A stretch of DNA of 64,000 nt, taken from assembly GCA_013368375.1 (NCBI GenBank), contig JAACJP010000006.1, forward strand, positions 1 to 64,000, written 5' to 3'. Below are positions 24,896 through 36,605 of this stretch, one piece after another (the first letter of the stretch is position 1; every line of letters begins with the position of its first letter). The notes under the pieces are model-generated. The model was not told the origin of the DNA and made no database searches. It saw only the letters and a list, made by a program, of their open reading frames with translations. Source of the stretch: Tricholomella constricta (lineage: Eukaryota > Basidiomycota > Agaricomycetes > Agaricales > Lyophyllaceae). A program made the translations under genes and the position numbers.

Positions 24896-25041
24896 TACGA
24901 ATCACGATGGATAGAAAGAATGGACCAGTGAGGACAAGAGGGGCTCTTCAGACTGGGAGCGACAAGCACGGCGACAGAATCTTGGTTCCGTCGTGCATAA
25001 GCAAGAGTTCCCACGCTCTATTTTCCTAACCTCCACCAACG
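24896..25041. promoter_or_regulatory. MZT1/TMA16 divergent promoter
   Basis: 146 bases between divergent start codons. No CACGTG or TATA box is visible. Being shared, it must hold the core promoter of at least one of the two genes. Confidence 0.35.
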
Positions 25042-25745
25042 ATGGCCCCGTCAAAAACAGCAAAAGCTGTACCTGCTAAGGAAAAGAAAGAAAAAGTCTT
25101 TCACCCGTCATCGCGAAAGGCGGAACAATTGGCACGAAAAGCCCTGCGGAAAGGGAAGCTCGGCAATCTCGCGTCAAAACGAGGTGAAAAACATAATTCC
25201 CTCGGTATGTCCTTTCTTTGAGAGCTGGACACAGACCTTACTCTGACAAGGATACAAACAGTGGATGTTTACGGATTCTTCTACCACGCTCTACCCGAAG
25301 AAGGGGTTCTGACCCTCCCAGAGCTGCACCATGTCGTTAAGGATGTCTGGTTGACGAGATTTGACGAAGAACTCGAGCAGGAGAGGGCCACACGCAGGAA
25401 AGGAAGGCCCAAGAGTGCTAAGGAGATGAAACTGGAAGAGATCAAGCTACGCGAATCGGAGGACTATCGCACAGGCATGGGTACGTGTATCGACACGGAA
25501 GCTCTTGCCCCATCTAACGATTTCTATCAGAGGTACCAGATCTGACTCACCCTGCTACGGTGGAAGTATTCCGGGGATGGGATCAGAAGGAGCTGGCATA
25601 TATCCAGCTGCTCCGCTTCATCCGAATCACAAGTGTCGAGCCTGCGGTGGTAGTTGTTTCACGGCAAGGAAAACATGTATCGATAATCGGAACGTCAGGA
25701 TCATTAGGGCAGCAGGGGAACGACGAGGAGATGGCTGATGGATAA
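25042..25745 (+). CDS. TMA16: Translation machinery-associated protein 16 (Tma16)
   Basis: Three exons (25042-25204, 25262-25480, 25531-25745) encode 198 residues. The N-terminus has the family motif HPSSRKAEQLARKALRKGK, rich in Lys and Arg. The middle reads YGFFYHALPEEGVLTLPELH and then IKLRESEDYRTGM. The third exon reads EVPDLTHPATVEVFRGWD. This matches the fungal Tma16 family, which associates with pre-60S ribosomal particles. The first intron starts GTATGT. The next gene downstream begins about 190 bases on. Confidence 0.88.
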
Positions 25746-25933
25746 CGGAGGGATGTGAACGGATCTAATCGTATACCGTAAAAGGAAATATTTTTTTGGC
25801 GTCGCAACGCCGATGCAGATCGCCTAGGCCTGGGCAATCGCGTCCTCCGAACTACGATATTGCCCGCAGGCTAGGCCCATGTATATAAAGCCTAGAAGCC
25901 TTTTTTCCAAAGCAGACCTTTCGTGATTTCGCC

Positions 25934-28095
<2,162 letters not shown>

Positions 28096-28199
28096 TACGA
28101 AGGTAGACTTAAGAACTGAAACCGGTGCTTACTATTGTATGATTAATGTAATTCTATCCCTTCTCCTACGCTGACGACCAAGCATCCAGACTTCATTTG

Positions 28200-29010
28200 T
28201 CGAGGCGCCACCGGAGTCGGACGATCGATGCCTATGGATTTGTTAATCATTGGCAAAGTTTTCCAGATTGAATTCCATGTCACAAGGAAATCTTTCTCGA
28301 TAGTCCAAACATACGAATGATCGAAACTTCCCCAAATGGAAGGATATTCCTTGAAGGAGGTATGCAAATTAATTCCAGGTCACTTGTTCCAAGCTTGATC
28401 TAGCTCTCTTCCAGACAAAAAGCCCCACCGGCGGCCAAGTATGTCAATTTCGTTCAATTTGCCTTGATTATGATGGATGTACACCGTTTGCTTACCATGT
28501 GACTAGGGAATGAACCCCGGAGTCCAAGTTTGCTTCAATCTAGGATGGAAGCTCGCTCTTGTCTAGCACGACCTCGCTTGTCCCACTCTACTTAAGATCT
28601 AGACGTACTCGGAGGAGCGTATCCTAGGAGTTACTGGATCGAACAACTCAAACGTTCGCCGAAAATAGTAATGGACCATGGGCCAGAACCGAAGGGCTCC
28701 TGCAGCTCGGAATCAACTATCGATGGAGCTTACTCATCCTCGACGAAAGGACGAGAGAATAAGCTTTTCAAAAAAAGATGGCCCTCTCAGAGCAGAAATA
28801 GGACCCTCGTAGCATGAACAACCTTTCTCCGCGACTCCTTCGCCGGCTGAACGTCCATTCAAAATGATTTTCGGCACGTCTTAAATATTGTGTTCATACT
28901 TATCCTAGCGTAGCGCTGCTCCTGTCACAGTCGCCCCAAGGGATGATTCGCGTTGCCGTCAATGTTCAGGAGGCCAGAACGTACCTCCAGATTGCCAGTC
29001 TGCGAATATT
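28200..29010 (+). pseudogene. Decayed tandem paralogue of the FAD monooxygenase
   Basis: Relics align in order with the 3' half of the intact neighbour. After a conserved acceptor, PNIRMIETSPNGRIFLEGG (about 28300) matches PNIRMVQTFQKGRVFLVG. Next comes KSPTGGQ (about 28430), then [18 protein letters not shown] followed by a stop. TYSEERI and [10 protein letters not shown] (about 28715) follow. Near 28940-28990 a piece matching the C-terminal domain (GMIRVAVNVQ, then GQNVP in another frame) ends the relic. Stops and frame changes are frequent. The relic has SPTGGQ where the intact gene has SFSGGQ, so it derives from a different paralogue and not from a recent copy. Confidence 0.75.
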
Positions 29011-29360
29011 CTACCGGAGGAGCATTAAGGACACGCGCACACTAGTTGCACACTGGTTATGGGACTGAGGACAACTATGACATCGTGGTATCTTGTCCTG
29101 ACGGTGGTGTGCAGTTGTGGGTGGTGTGCCAATAGCTTAAATGCAGACATTGAGTCTTGAACTCGACAACATGTACCTCGTTCAAATTTTATACTACAAT
29201 GCTTGCGAGAAATTGAGACATTCGGTGGAATAGGCTGTTGGAGGAAGGAGTCTAAGTTTAGGATGAAAGTCACCTGCTTCTTCCCGACCCCGACATGCAT
29301 CAAGAGCCAAAGCGCAACAGCGGCCTCGAGGCGACCTCTTAACACTCACTCACACTTACC
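29011..29360. other. Intergenic, no gene seen
   Basis: 350 bases between the pseudogene relic and the cytidylyltransferase-like gene. An open frame on the minus strand here has no recognisable motif. The last 60 bases (CT/CA-rich) probably form the promoter and 5' UTR of the next gene. Confidence 0.35.
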
Positions 29361-30230
29361 ATGGACGCGTCATCTGTTTTAAGTGACGATGACTATGATG
29401 TTGTCTCCAACCCAGGGCAACGATCGCTGGAATCCAGCATGACAGACTTTGGGCACATACCAGCACAAACTATCCACGAACCGCCCCCATCGCATGTTGC
29501 TCGAGACAAATTCGACAGCGTATCATGGACAGCGAAAGAGATCCAGGCCTATGTCCATAGAGCTCTTGGCGTCTCGAACTCTGCTCAGGCTTCTGAATCA
29601 TCTGTGAATGACAGAACGAAGCGAGTCTACGTTGACGGTATCTTTGACGGATTTAACGCCGGGTGCGCCGCAATTTTCATAAATCAAAAGTGTTCTTTGC
29701 CGGCTAACATTCCCTGACCATCCTTATGTAGCAATGCACTCCAACTTCGGCAGGCCAAACTCTCGTTTCCCTCAGTATACCTCATCGTCGGAGTGTATCC
29801 TGATGAGCAGCTACAACGACACGAATACCTAACGTCCTTCCCTCACGTCGAAAGATGTGAAGTCGTGAGGCATTGCCGATGGGTTGATGAAGTCATCTCA
29901 GATGCTCCTTGGGTGTTGGATTCCCAATTTATCAATGATAACAGGATAGACTACGTCGCTATCGACGAAGGAACCTCCGTGGATCCTGGATGTGACAAAG
30001 CGAGGCTGAAGGGGTACGACGCCATGAAATCACTGAGTACGTGTCTATCTAAAGGTTCGGTTCCGATTCATCTTCAACTAGTTTCTATTCATGTAGGAAT
30101 CGTCGTACCGACCAGAAGAACGACCGGTTTAGCTACCGTGTTGCATGTACAGCCCACCACACCCTTGGTACCCGTAACGCCTGTGCCGGAAGATTACCCC
30201 CAGGTTGATGTCTACGGCATTGGCTACTAG
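29361..30230 (+). CDS. Choline-phosphate cytidylyltransferase-like protein lacking the HxGH histidines
   Basis: Three exons (29361-29662, 29732-30036, 30097-30230) encode 246 residues. The fold signature of CTP:phosphocholine cytidylyltransferases is clear: KRVYVDGIFDGF, ALQLRQAKLSFPSVYLIVG, VERCEVVRHCRWVDEVI, DAPWVL, and VPTRRTTGLATV near the end. In the family, the first block reads F-H-x-G-H and both histidines bind the CTP phosphates. Here the spliced sequence reads F-N-A-G-N-A, each His codon having become Asn by one base. The reading frame is otherwise intact and introns are normal, so the protein may be a pseudoenzyme with a regulatory or membrane-sensing role. A membrane-binding amphipathic helix like that of true Pct1 is not obvious. 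Catalytic loss is inferred. Confidence 0.78.
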
Positions 30231-30426
30231 CATTAGTACCGAGACCATTTGCCTCCCCCTCCCAATCTATCGGACTCATTTCTGATCTTCGCGAGTCGGG
30301 TATTTACTGGATATCAGTCTATATTTGTACACATATGGAAATTTTCAATATGTTCCTCTCGTTCTGTATACAATGTTTTTATTCCCGTGATCAATTACAA
30401 GCTTCGACGCCTTTTTTCGGGAAGGA
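30231..30426. other. 3' flank between the cytidylyltransferase-like gene and the LINE
   Basis: Short AT-rich stretch, probably 3' UTR. It contains a T-run before the (GGA)n tract at about 30421-30440 that may be the tail of the retrotransposon. Confidence 0.3.
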
Positions 30427-30751
30427 GGAGGAGGAGGAGTTTATTATACTGGCACGGTCCCCAATTGGAACAACCAGTTCACTGCGGGTCTACTTAGGTA
30501 ATGAACTATATACCTTGGCACCAACTCTTCGCAGTACACACATACCTACTGGTGGGGGCGAAGATGCACCACAGCATCGCGGGGTCGCCCTGGCCGCCTA
30601 CGGCAGGATGCAGCGGTTACAACCCAATGGGAGCTGGTGCGCAGTCCCCTGCTCACCAACATAACTCCCCGCCATCCAGGCGCCTCATCTTGTTGGGTGG
30701 TCAACTGTCCACCAGAGCATGCATGCTTCTTCGTATCTATCTACAGCAGTC

Positions 30752-33700
30752 TTATGTGTCTGGGGTTAGCATTATCCCTGCTGGGATCAGCATGGGTTCT
30801 GCATAGAAAACCTCCAGCACATCATAGCAGAATTTGGCCAGCAGTGCCACTGTGACCCGCTGGCCCAACAGGTCCCTCATCATCGCTTCCGCGTCCGTGA
30901 ACCGGGAGCGGAAGCCAGGTAGGGCAGCATCGACCTGGGCATAAAATACTTGTCTGTACTGCTGGACAGATGGGTGGCCACACACCAACAGTGCATGCAC
31001 AGCATCTTCCACCCCGTCCCTGCACAGCCTGCAGACCCGGAGCTCCCGGGCCACTGCTGGGCGCCGCCGCTCTGACCATCGCAGTCGTTCCACTGCCAGG
31101 GCATGGCAGCATAGGACTACATGTGTCAGAGCCCTTCTGTGCCTTGGGATCTTCACCCGGAGATAGTGTCGGAATGCAATCACCTTCTTGACCAGTCTCC
31201 CGTCCACCATCTCCATCCTGCCGGCCAGTAGGTCACGTGTCCGGGCAGAGGATAGGACCACCCCATCAACCCATCGATCAGCTGAGGCCTTTACCTCCTC
31301 AATGAGGCTTTCCACCATGTCAGCATCCATGCCGCCCTCTGGTAGCACCCAAAGGATTGGGTCTGGAAGGTTTGCCAGCACCAGCTTAAGGTCGGTCACC
31401 CATGATCCATGTCCCATGCGTGCAAGTTTAAACGACTCTGCCATTGCCCTCCACACCAGTCGGTCTTCTGGGAGGCACACCACGTGTTTCAGGAATCCAA
31501 GAGCAAGTACCACCCTCCTGTACCTGATGGGCAGCAGGCCTGTCTCAGAGAATAGTACTGCCTTGACAGAGCGGGCATGGATGTGTAGCATGCGTCGGAG
31601 GTAGTAGCATTGCACTTTTTCCAGTCCCTCCCAGTGTGGGGCAGTAGTGTCCAGGATCACCTCCGCAGCTGATGTCAGGTAGGGGTCCACTCTTGCTACA
31701 TACAGGGTTCGAGACTCCCACACAGGCATGTCACCTACAAATCGGTCCACTCCTAGACACATATTTGCCATTCGACGTGCTTTCTCTGTGTTGACTCTGT
31801 AGTGTTCCACAAACATATCATCGGAGGATGTTCGGAAGTGGACACCTACATACTTGAAGTCCCGGACTTCCTTGAGTCGGTGGGATCCCAGATAGAATGC
31901 ATAGGGCTGCTTTGGTTTGGGGCCTGCAATGCTGAATACACACTTCTCTAGTTGCGTCTGGCACCCGTTGTCTGCTGCCCAGGCATCCATATCCATCAGC
32001 TTTCCTTGGAAGGCTACTGGACATGGAGTTGCTATCATGATATCGTCCGCCTGCTCCAGCTTAGACACGTACACGTCGTGCAGTAGCATATCCCCAGGGA
32101 AGTGGCTGACCGCAAAGTCGGACAGGAATATATTCCAGTTTCCGGGCGAGCCGGGGTCACCTGTGAGCAGCCCCAGGTTGCACTGGAACCTATCGGAGAG
32201 GTCGCCATCCAGGCGCACCATGTAGGTCATGCTCCCATAGAGTTTCCGGAGCCAGTTCACGATTGGTCCAGAAATTCCCCAGGTGTTCAGTTTCACCCAC
32301 AGTGTCTCGCGGTCAGTCCATGGGAATGCATTTTTCAGGTCGATGTATGCAATGTACAGTGGGGTGCCCTCTGCCTTAGCTTTTTCAGTCATTGTGCGCA
32401 GGATGAAAGGGTTGTTATTAGTGCGGTACCCCTCGCGAAACCCATTCTGTGTTTCTGGGATGATTGCATGCCTCTCTGCATAGTCCCGCACCCGGCGGTC
32501 AATCAGCAGTGTGAAGAATTTCAGGAGACAGCATTCTAGCACAATCAGGCGGTAGTTCACTGCTGCCTTTCGATCTTTCTCGGGCTTTGGGATCCCAATG
32601 ACAAGGGATGCTAGCCACCGGGATGGGATCTCCATTTCATTGAGGCATGCATTCAGGAGCTCTGCAATCTTGGCGTTTGGGATAGCCATGATGTCTCTGT
32701 ATGTGTACCCATCGGCGCCTGTTGCACTGTCAATGGTGTGTGTTCTGACATGATTCTTTCCCCATGCAATTTCCTCCTCCCCAAAGGCCCGTGAGAATAG
32801 CCCATCGGGAGTGGTGTCCACGCCATAAGTTGGCAGTGCTGCCGCAAGGACTTTATTCAGGGCCAGCTGCTCCCTATTGAAGCTCGCAGGCATTTCGAGG
32901 GGTGCATTCATGCGTGCACGGAGTTCATTTGTCAGAACATCCAGACTGACCTCCGTCTCTGCTGGGCGGGCATCCATCCATTTTCTAATGAGGCGCCAGA
33001 ATTCCCCAGGGCTGTTGCAGGCAATCAGTGCATTTCTCATGGACTGTTGCAGTTTTCGAGTCTTCTCTCTGCCACGGTGTGAGAGCCCATCTCGTCTGTC
33101 TGGGTCATCGCGTACCTCGATGGCGGGCTCCGCTGGGCGTGCAACAGGAGTTTCAGGCAGGGCAGTGGAGACCTTCCTGGCGTCCATGGTGCCCTCATGT
33201 GGGGGTGCGCCTGTCGCCGCCCATGGGGTGTTGACCAAACGCCTGTAGTTACCCACTTCTGGCAGTCTCGCACCTTCCTTTGCTAGCCGGTCTGCTGCAT
33301 CCCCCCATTCGTTCCCAGAGTGCCCTTTTATCCACACAAATCGGGTGGGTGCCTGCCGGGCGGCTAGTAGTTTTACCATGTCTTGCAGCAGGTCCCCGTT
33401 AGGGCGGTCCCAGCCCATGTTATCGTGTAGGGGTGCCCAGTAACATGCCTCCCTAATCACCAGCTCCGAGTCTGTTGTAACCCTCAGACTCTTTCTAGGG
33501 TCAGCCTCTAGTAGTGCAAGAATGACAGCGAATATTTCCCCCCTGTTGTTTGTCTGCGGGCCAGGACCCGGAACGCGCAGGGCCTGGTTCTTGTGGGAGT
33601 GGAGCCCCCAGAAAGTTCCGCTTCCCGCAGCTGCATTGTGCTTGCCATTATTGAGGCACGAGCCATCTGTGTACACCTGTACCTCTTGGGTCCAGTAGTA

Positions 33701-34609
33701 GGTCTTCCCATACAGCCGTTCTAAGCCCTGCTCCAGGGTCTCCTTTGACTTCATTGTCGCTTCCCACAATATGTCTATTCCTGACTCTGCTGCAGGCCAC
33801 TCAATCTGAATCTTCTCCCGGCAGCCCGTTCGAGTGGGTTCTATGATGGCCAGTGTTCTGTTCACTGTCAGGACCAGTGGTGTGTGGTCTGCCCAGGCAC
33901 AGTCAGGGTCTTCGGGCAGCTCCAGGACTTTCAGTTCAAGGACAAGAGCCAGTGCGCGTAGGGAGACTATAGCATAGTCAACGACTGCTCGCCCGTTGGG
34001 CTGGAATGACGTGAACCGGCCTGGTGTATGGGCCTCTGTAGCTGTGCCATTCAAGATGCACAGCGCAAAGTCCTGCACCCATGACAGTACTTGTCGCCCT
34101 CTCGTGTTGGTCATACTGTCCCATGAGTTGCGTGGTGGGTGAGGGGGGGAGCCTGATAGGGAGGCAGTCTGTGCGTTCAGGTCGCCCATAACAATCACTG
34201 GTTTTGAGGATGCCGTGCATACTGCCAGCACCTCCCTCAGGCGTATTTCAGGGCTCACCTCTGTCCACCCCTCCCATCTGCTTGTTGTTGGCAATATATA
34301 TGCCCCTACAATATAGCAGTTACCCATGTCCAGGACCATAATGTCTCCAGCGGTTAGGTGCACTACGACCTCTGCTTTTATACCCTTCCGTACGAGAGCC
34401 ATTACTCCCCCACCCCGCCTCTGCCAGCTTGCTCTCCGAGGGCGTGACACCGCAATCATATAGTATTCTGGAGGCACTGGAGTGCTGCTCTCCTCTTCTG
34501 GCCATAGATGTGTCTCCTGTAGGAGCACTACATCATACTGCCCGATATCCTTATTGAATTCCGGGCTGAGGATTTTTGCTGCATAGTCACCAAATATATT
34601 CCAGCTCAT
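30752..34609 (-). CDS. LINE ORF2: endonuclease, RNase H, reverse transcriptase
   Basis: A single open frame of 1285 residues. Residues 1-255 are an apurinic-type endonuclease (SWNIFG, LLQETHLW, VIMGDLNAQ, VVDYAIVS, ADHTPLVL). Residues about 310-450 form an RNase H with all five catalytic positions: YTDGS, NNRGEIFA, TTDSELVI, WIKGHSG and DAADRLA. The reverse transcriptase follows at about 560-900: IPKPEKD, QNGFREGYRTNNNPF, YIDLKNAFPW, TGDPGSPGNW and the DD motif in LEQADDIMI. A CxxC...HxxxxC knuckle (CRLCRDGVEDAVHALLVC) lies near the C-terminus. In most LINEs with RNase H the domain follows the reverse transcriptase, whereas here it precedes it. No stop or frameshift is seen. Confidence 0.9.
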   Translation of the reverse strand: MSWNIFGDYAAKILSPEFNKDIGQYDVVLLQETHLWPEEESSTPVPPEYYMIAVSRPRRASWQRRGGGVMALVRKGIKAEVVVHLTAGDIMVLDMGNCYIVGAYILPTTSRWEGWTEVSPEIRLREVLAVCTASSKPVIVMGDLNAQTASLSGSPPHPPRNSWDSMTNTRGRQVLSWVQDFALCILNGTATEAHTPGRFTSFQPNGRAVVDYAIVSLRALALVLELKVLELPEDPDCAWADHTPLVLTVNRTLAIIEPTRTGCREKIQIEWPAAESGIDILWEATMKSKETLEQGLERLYGKTYYWTQEVQVYTDGSCLNNGKHNAAAGSGTFWGLHSHKNQALRVPGPGPQTNNRGEIFAVILALLEADPRKSLRVTTDSELVIREACYWAPLHDNMGWDRPNGDLLQDMVKLLAARQAPTRFVWIKGHSGNEWGDAADRLAKEGARLPEVGNYRRLVNTPWAATGAPPHEGTMDARKVSTALPETPVARPAEPAIEVRDDPDRRDGLSHRGREKTRKLQQSMRNALIACNSPGEFWRLIRKWMDARPAETEVSLDVLTNELRARMNAPLEMPASFNREQLALNKVLAAALPTYGVDTTPDGLFSRAFGEEEIAWGKNHVRTHTIDSATGADGYTYRDIMAIPNAKIAELLNACLNEMEIPSRWLASLVIGIPKPEKDRKAAVNYRLIVLECCLLKFFTLLIDRRVRDYAERHAIIPETQNGFREGYRTNNNPFILRTMTEKAKAEGTPLYIAYIDLKNAFPWTDRETLWVKLNTWGISGPIVNWLRKLYGSMTYMVRLDGDLSDRFQCNLGLLTGDPGSPGNWNIFLSDFAVSHFPGDMLLHDVYVSKLEQADDIMIATPCPVAFQGKLMDMDAWAADNGCQTQLEKCVFSIAGPKPKQPYAFYLGSHRLKEVRDFKYVGVHFRTSSDDMFVEHYRVNTEKARRMANMCLGVDRFVGDMPVWESRTLYVARVDPYLTSAAEVILDTTAPHWEGLEKVQCYYLRRMLHIHARSVKAVLFSETGLLPIRYRRVVLALGFLKHVVCLPEDRLVWRAMAESFKLARMGHGSWVTDLKLVLANLPDPILWVLPEGGMDADMVESLIEEVKASADRWVDGVVLSSARTRDLLAGRMEMVDGRLVKKVIAFRHYLRVKIPRHRRALTHVVLCCHALAVERLRWSERRRPAVARELRVCRLCRDGVEDAVHALLVCGHPSVQQYRQVFYAQVDAALPGFRSRFTDAEAMMRDLLGQRVTVALLAKFCYDVLEVFYAEPMLIPAGIMLTPDT

Positions 34610-34671
34610 AATTGTAAATGAACTAGTAGGATTGCTTATACATGGTGCGGCATTGTTACTCTCCTCAGCCC

Positions 34672-36353
34672 TTAATGAAAACCCGTACCTCCAACGACCA
34701 GCGACATCATCTCCTCATCCCCCCTGGAGGAGCCCGAGCCCGAGGCCGCACCACCCATCCCACCTTGGTTGCCCCGTTCGATGAGCTTCGTTGCAGTGGT
34801 GATAGAGTTGTGGCTGGCCCTCCATGCCGTCACGAACTGGCTAGCAGCGCTCTCGGAACAAAATCCAACGATCAGGACCATCTCTTGTCCCCCCTCCGAG
34901 AGGGCAGGCCTCCCCACCCGGAGCTCAGCGTGGAACTCTGCGGGTCGATGGACATTGGCCCCATGCTTAGCGTACAGTCGGAAGAGGGCCTGGGGGGTGC
35001 TGGCATGCGGGGACTCCTTGACAGGCGCTAGCTCAATGGTGAACGGGAAGGAGGCACGACGGCCATCATTCATGCGTTTCGTGGCAGGTGCCCCCATTGG
35101 TTGCGCTTGTGCAGGCCGCTTCGTGGCCCCCTGATAGTCCGTGGGGCGCAGCGCGCCCGCAGGAGAGGTTGGCAGTGTTGGGGTGGTACTGGGAGCATGT
35201 GAGGGGAGGCTCGGTTGGGCCTGCGTGCCGCCAAACATGCTCATAGCATTAGGGGGGACCGAGGGCGCAGCGCCGGGGGTGGCCAGCCCAGTGAACCCAC
35301 TCGTTGGGTTGCCGAATAGGGTGGGTGGGGCAATGGAAGTGGGCGCACCTCGCTCGCTAGTGCCGAAGTCCTTCCCCAGCTTCGCCAGGTTCGCCCTCAC
35401 GTCCAGCAAGTCCTTCTCCAGCGCCGCATTCTTCCGTTCCACCTCCGCACATCTTTTCTCTGCGCGCGCCGCCCGTTCCTCAGCCTCAGCCATCCTTCCC
35501 CCCATCGGGTTCACCTGCTGCTGGACCGCCAGGAGCGCACCCTGCAGGGTGGTGTTGACTCCACCGATGTTCTGGAACTCCTGTCGGCACGCCTCTACAA
35601 GGCTCTGGTTGTAGTCTTGAGCCGCGCTGAGATCTGCTCGGATGGTGGCCAGGTCCGCCTGCATCTCCCCCTGCAGGACCCCAAGGTGGTTGGCGAGGGC
35701 AGCTGTGTTGTGTGGTCCGCCGCCCGTGCGGTCGTGGTCGGTGATGCCGAAGTCGCGCAGCTCTCGCATCTCCCCTTCCACTTTGTCGACTGCAGAGCCC
35801 AGGCTGGACACGCGTTCCTCGAGGGTGGACAGGGCCGACTTCAGGCGGCGGGTGTCGTTTGTCTGGTGGCCTTGACATCGGCAACGCTTGCGCGGAGGTT
35901 GGCGATGTGGTTTGCCAGGGCGGCGATGTTCGCGTTCGTCCGGATCAGCCCGTTCGGGGCGGTCTCCTTCACCGGGGGGGGTAGTGTGAGCTGGAGGTCC
36001 GCGGCAAGCTTCGCCAGGACCGCTGTCTGGCTACCGGGCAAGTGTTCCTTGCCTTTCCCCGCGGGGGGCTCAGGCGGCGAAGCCGTGTCGGGGGGAAAGG
36101 GGGCGTCAGCAGTGATGGACGGCATGGTGGCGGACCTGGTCAGGCGGGGTGTGCCCGGTGCCGCTGTCGAGCTGCCTGTCGTCGCAGTAGCCGAGCGGGT
36201 CTGGCCTGGGGTGTGTGTCGCTGCGTCCCGTCGTGCTTCGCCCCTTTGTTCCTCCCATGCAGCCTCGGCTGCCTGTTGCCCTGCCGAGGACTTCTCTCCA
36301 TGCCCCATCGTCGCCTTGGTGGTTATGCCCATCGGGTCGGCCGCGACCTGCAT
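34672..36353 (-). pseudogene. LINE ORF1, interrupted by one frameshift
   Basis: The first part (36353-35841, starting MQVAADPMGITT) is rich in Ala, Pro and Thr and ends prematurely after VADVKATRQTTPAA. The second part continues in the -1 frame as RRLKSALSTLEERVSSLG and runs to 34672. It has a long coiled-coil-like region (AEAEERAARAEKRCAEVERK) and a C-terminal block FPFTIELAPVKESPHAS. The second part has no ATG at its start (the codon at 35811 is GTG), and the two halves join as one coiled coil. A one-base indel near 35860 therefore best explains the break. No CCHC zinc knuckle is present. Confidence 0.65.
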
Positions 36354-36605
36354 GGCCGTCCCGAAGTGGAACGCGATGGGTGGGACTTTGGGGGTGACAG
36401 GCCGAGTGATCTGAAATTCTGAATATTGAACGAACGTTGGCCCACATGCGGATTACGTAACAATGACTTACGAGGACCTCCACAGTTTCTCCACGATCAG
36501 CTGTAACTGATCCCTGACGTCCACCCTCTTCGATTTTTCTGCCTGGCCCAGGTTTTCACTCAGCGCCCCTACATTCGTTGCTCACGGCTGGTTCCAGAAC
36601 TTATC

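Larger units (their letters stand above)
30427..36430 (-). mobile_element. Non-LTR (LINE-type) retrotransposon, nearly full length
   Basis: Minus-strand element with ORF1 (36353-34672, frameshifted), a 62-base spacer and an intact ORF2 (34609-30752). The probable 3' end is an AATAAA-like signal followed by a (CTC)n tract at about 30440-30421 on the minus strand, which could be a microsatellite tail. Limits are approximate: no convincing target-site duplication was found and the 5' end may be truncated. It lies between the cytidylyltransferase-like gene and the Zap1-like gene. An intact ORF2 suggests recent insertion. Fungal non-LTR clades reported in mushrooms include Tad, Deceiver and Inkcap; the clade here was not determined. 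Confidence 0.8.

Noticed and set aside
35841..35870. Programmed -1 ribosomal frameshift in LINE ORF1
   Set aside because: No X-XXY-YYZ slippery heptamer or clear following structure was seen; an indel mutation is simpler.
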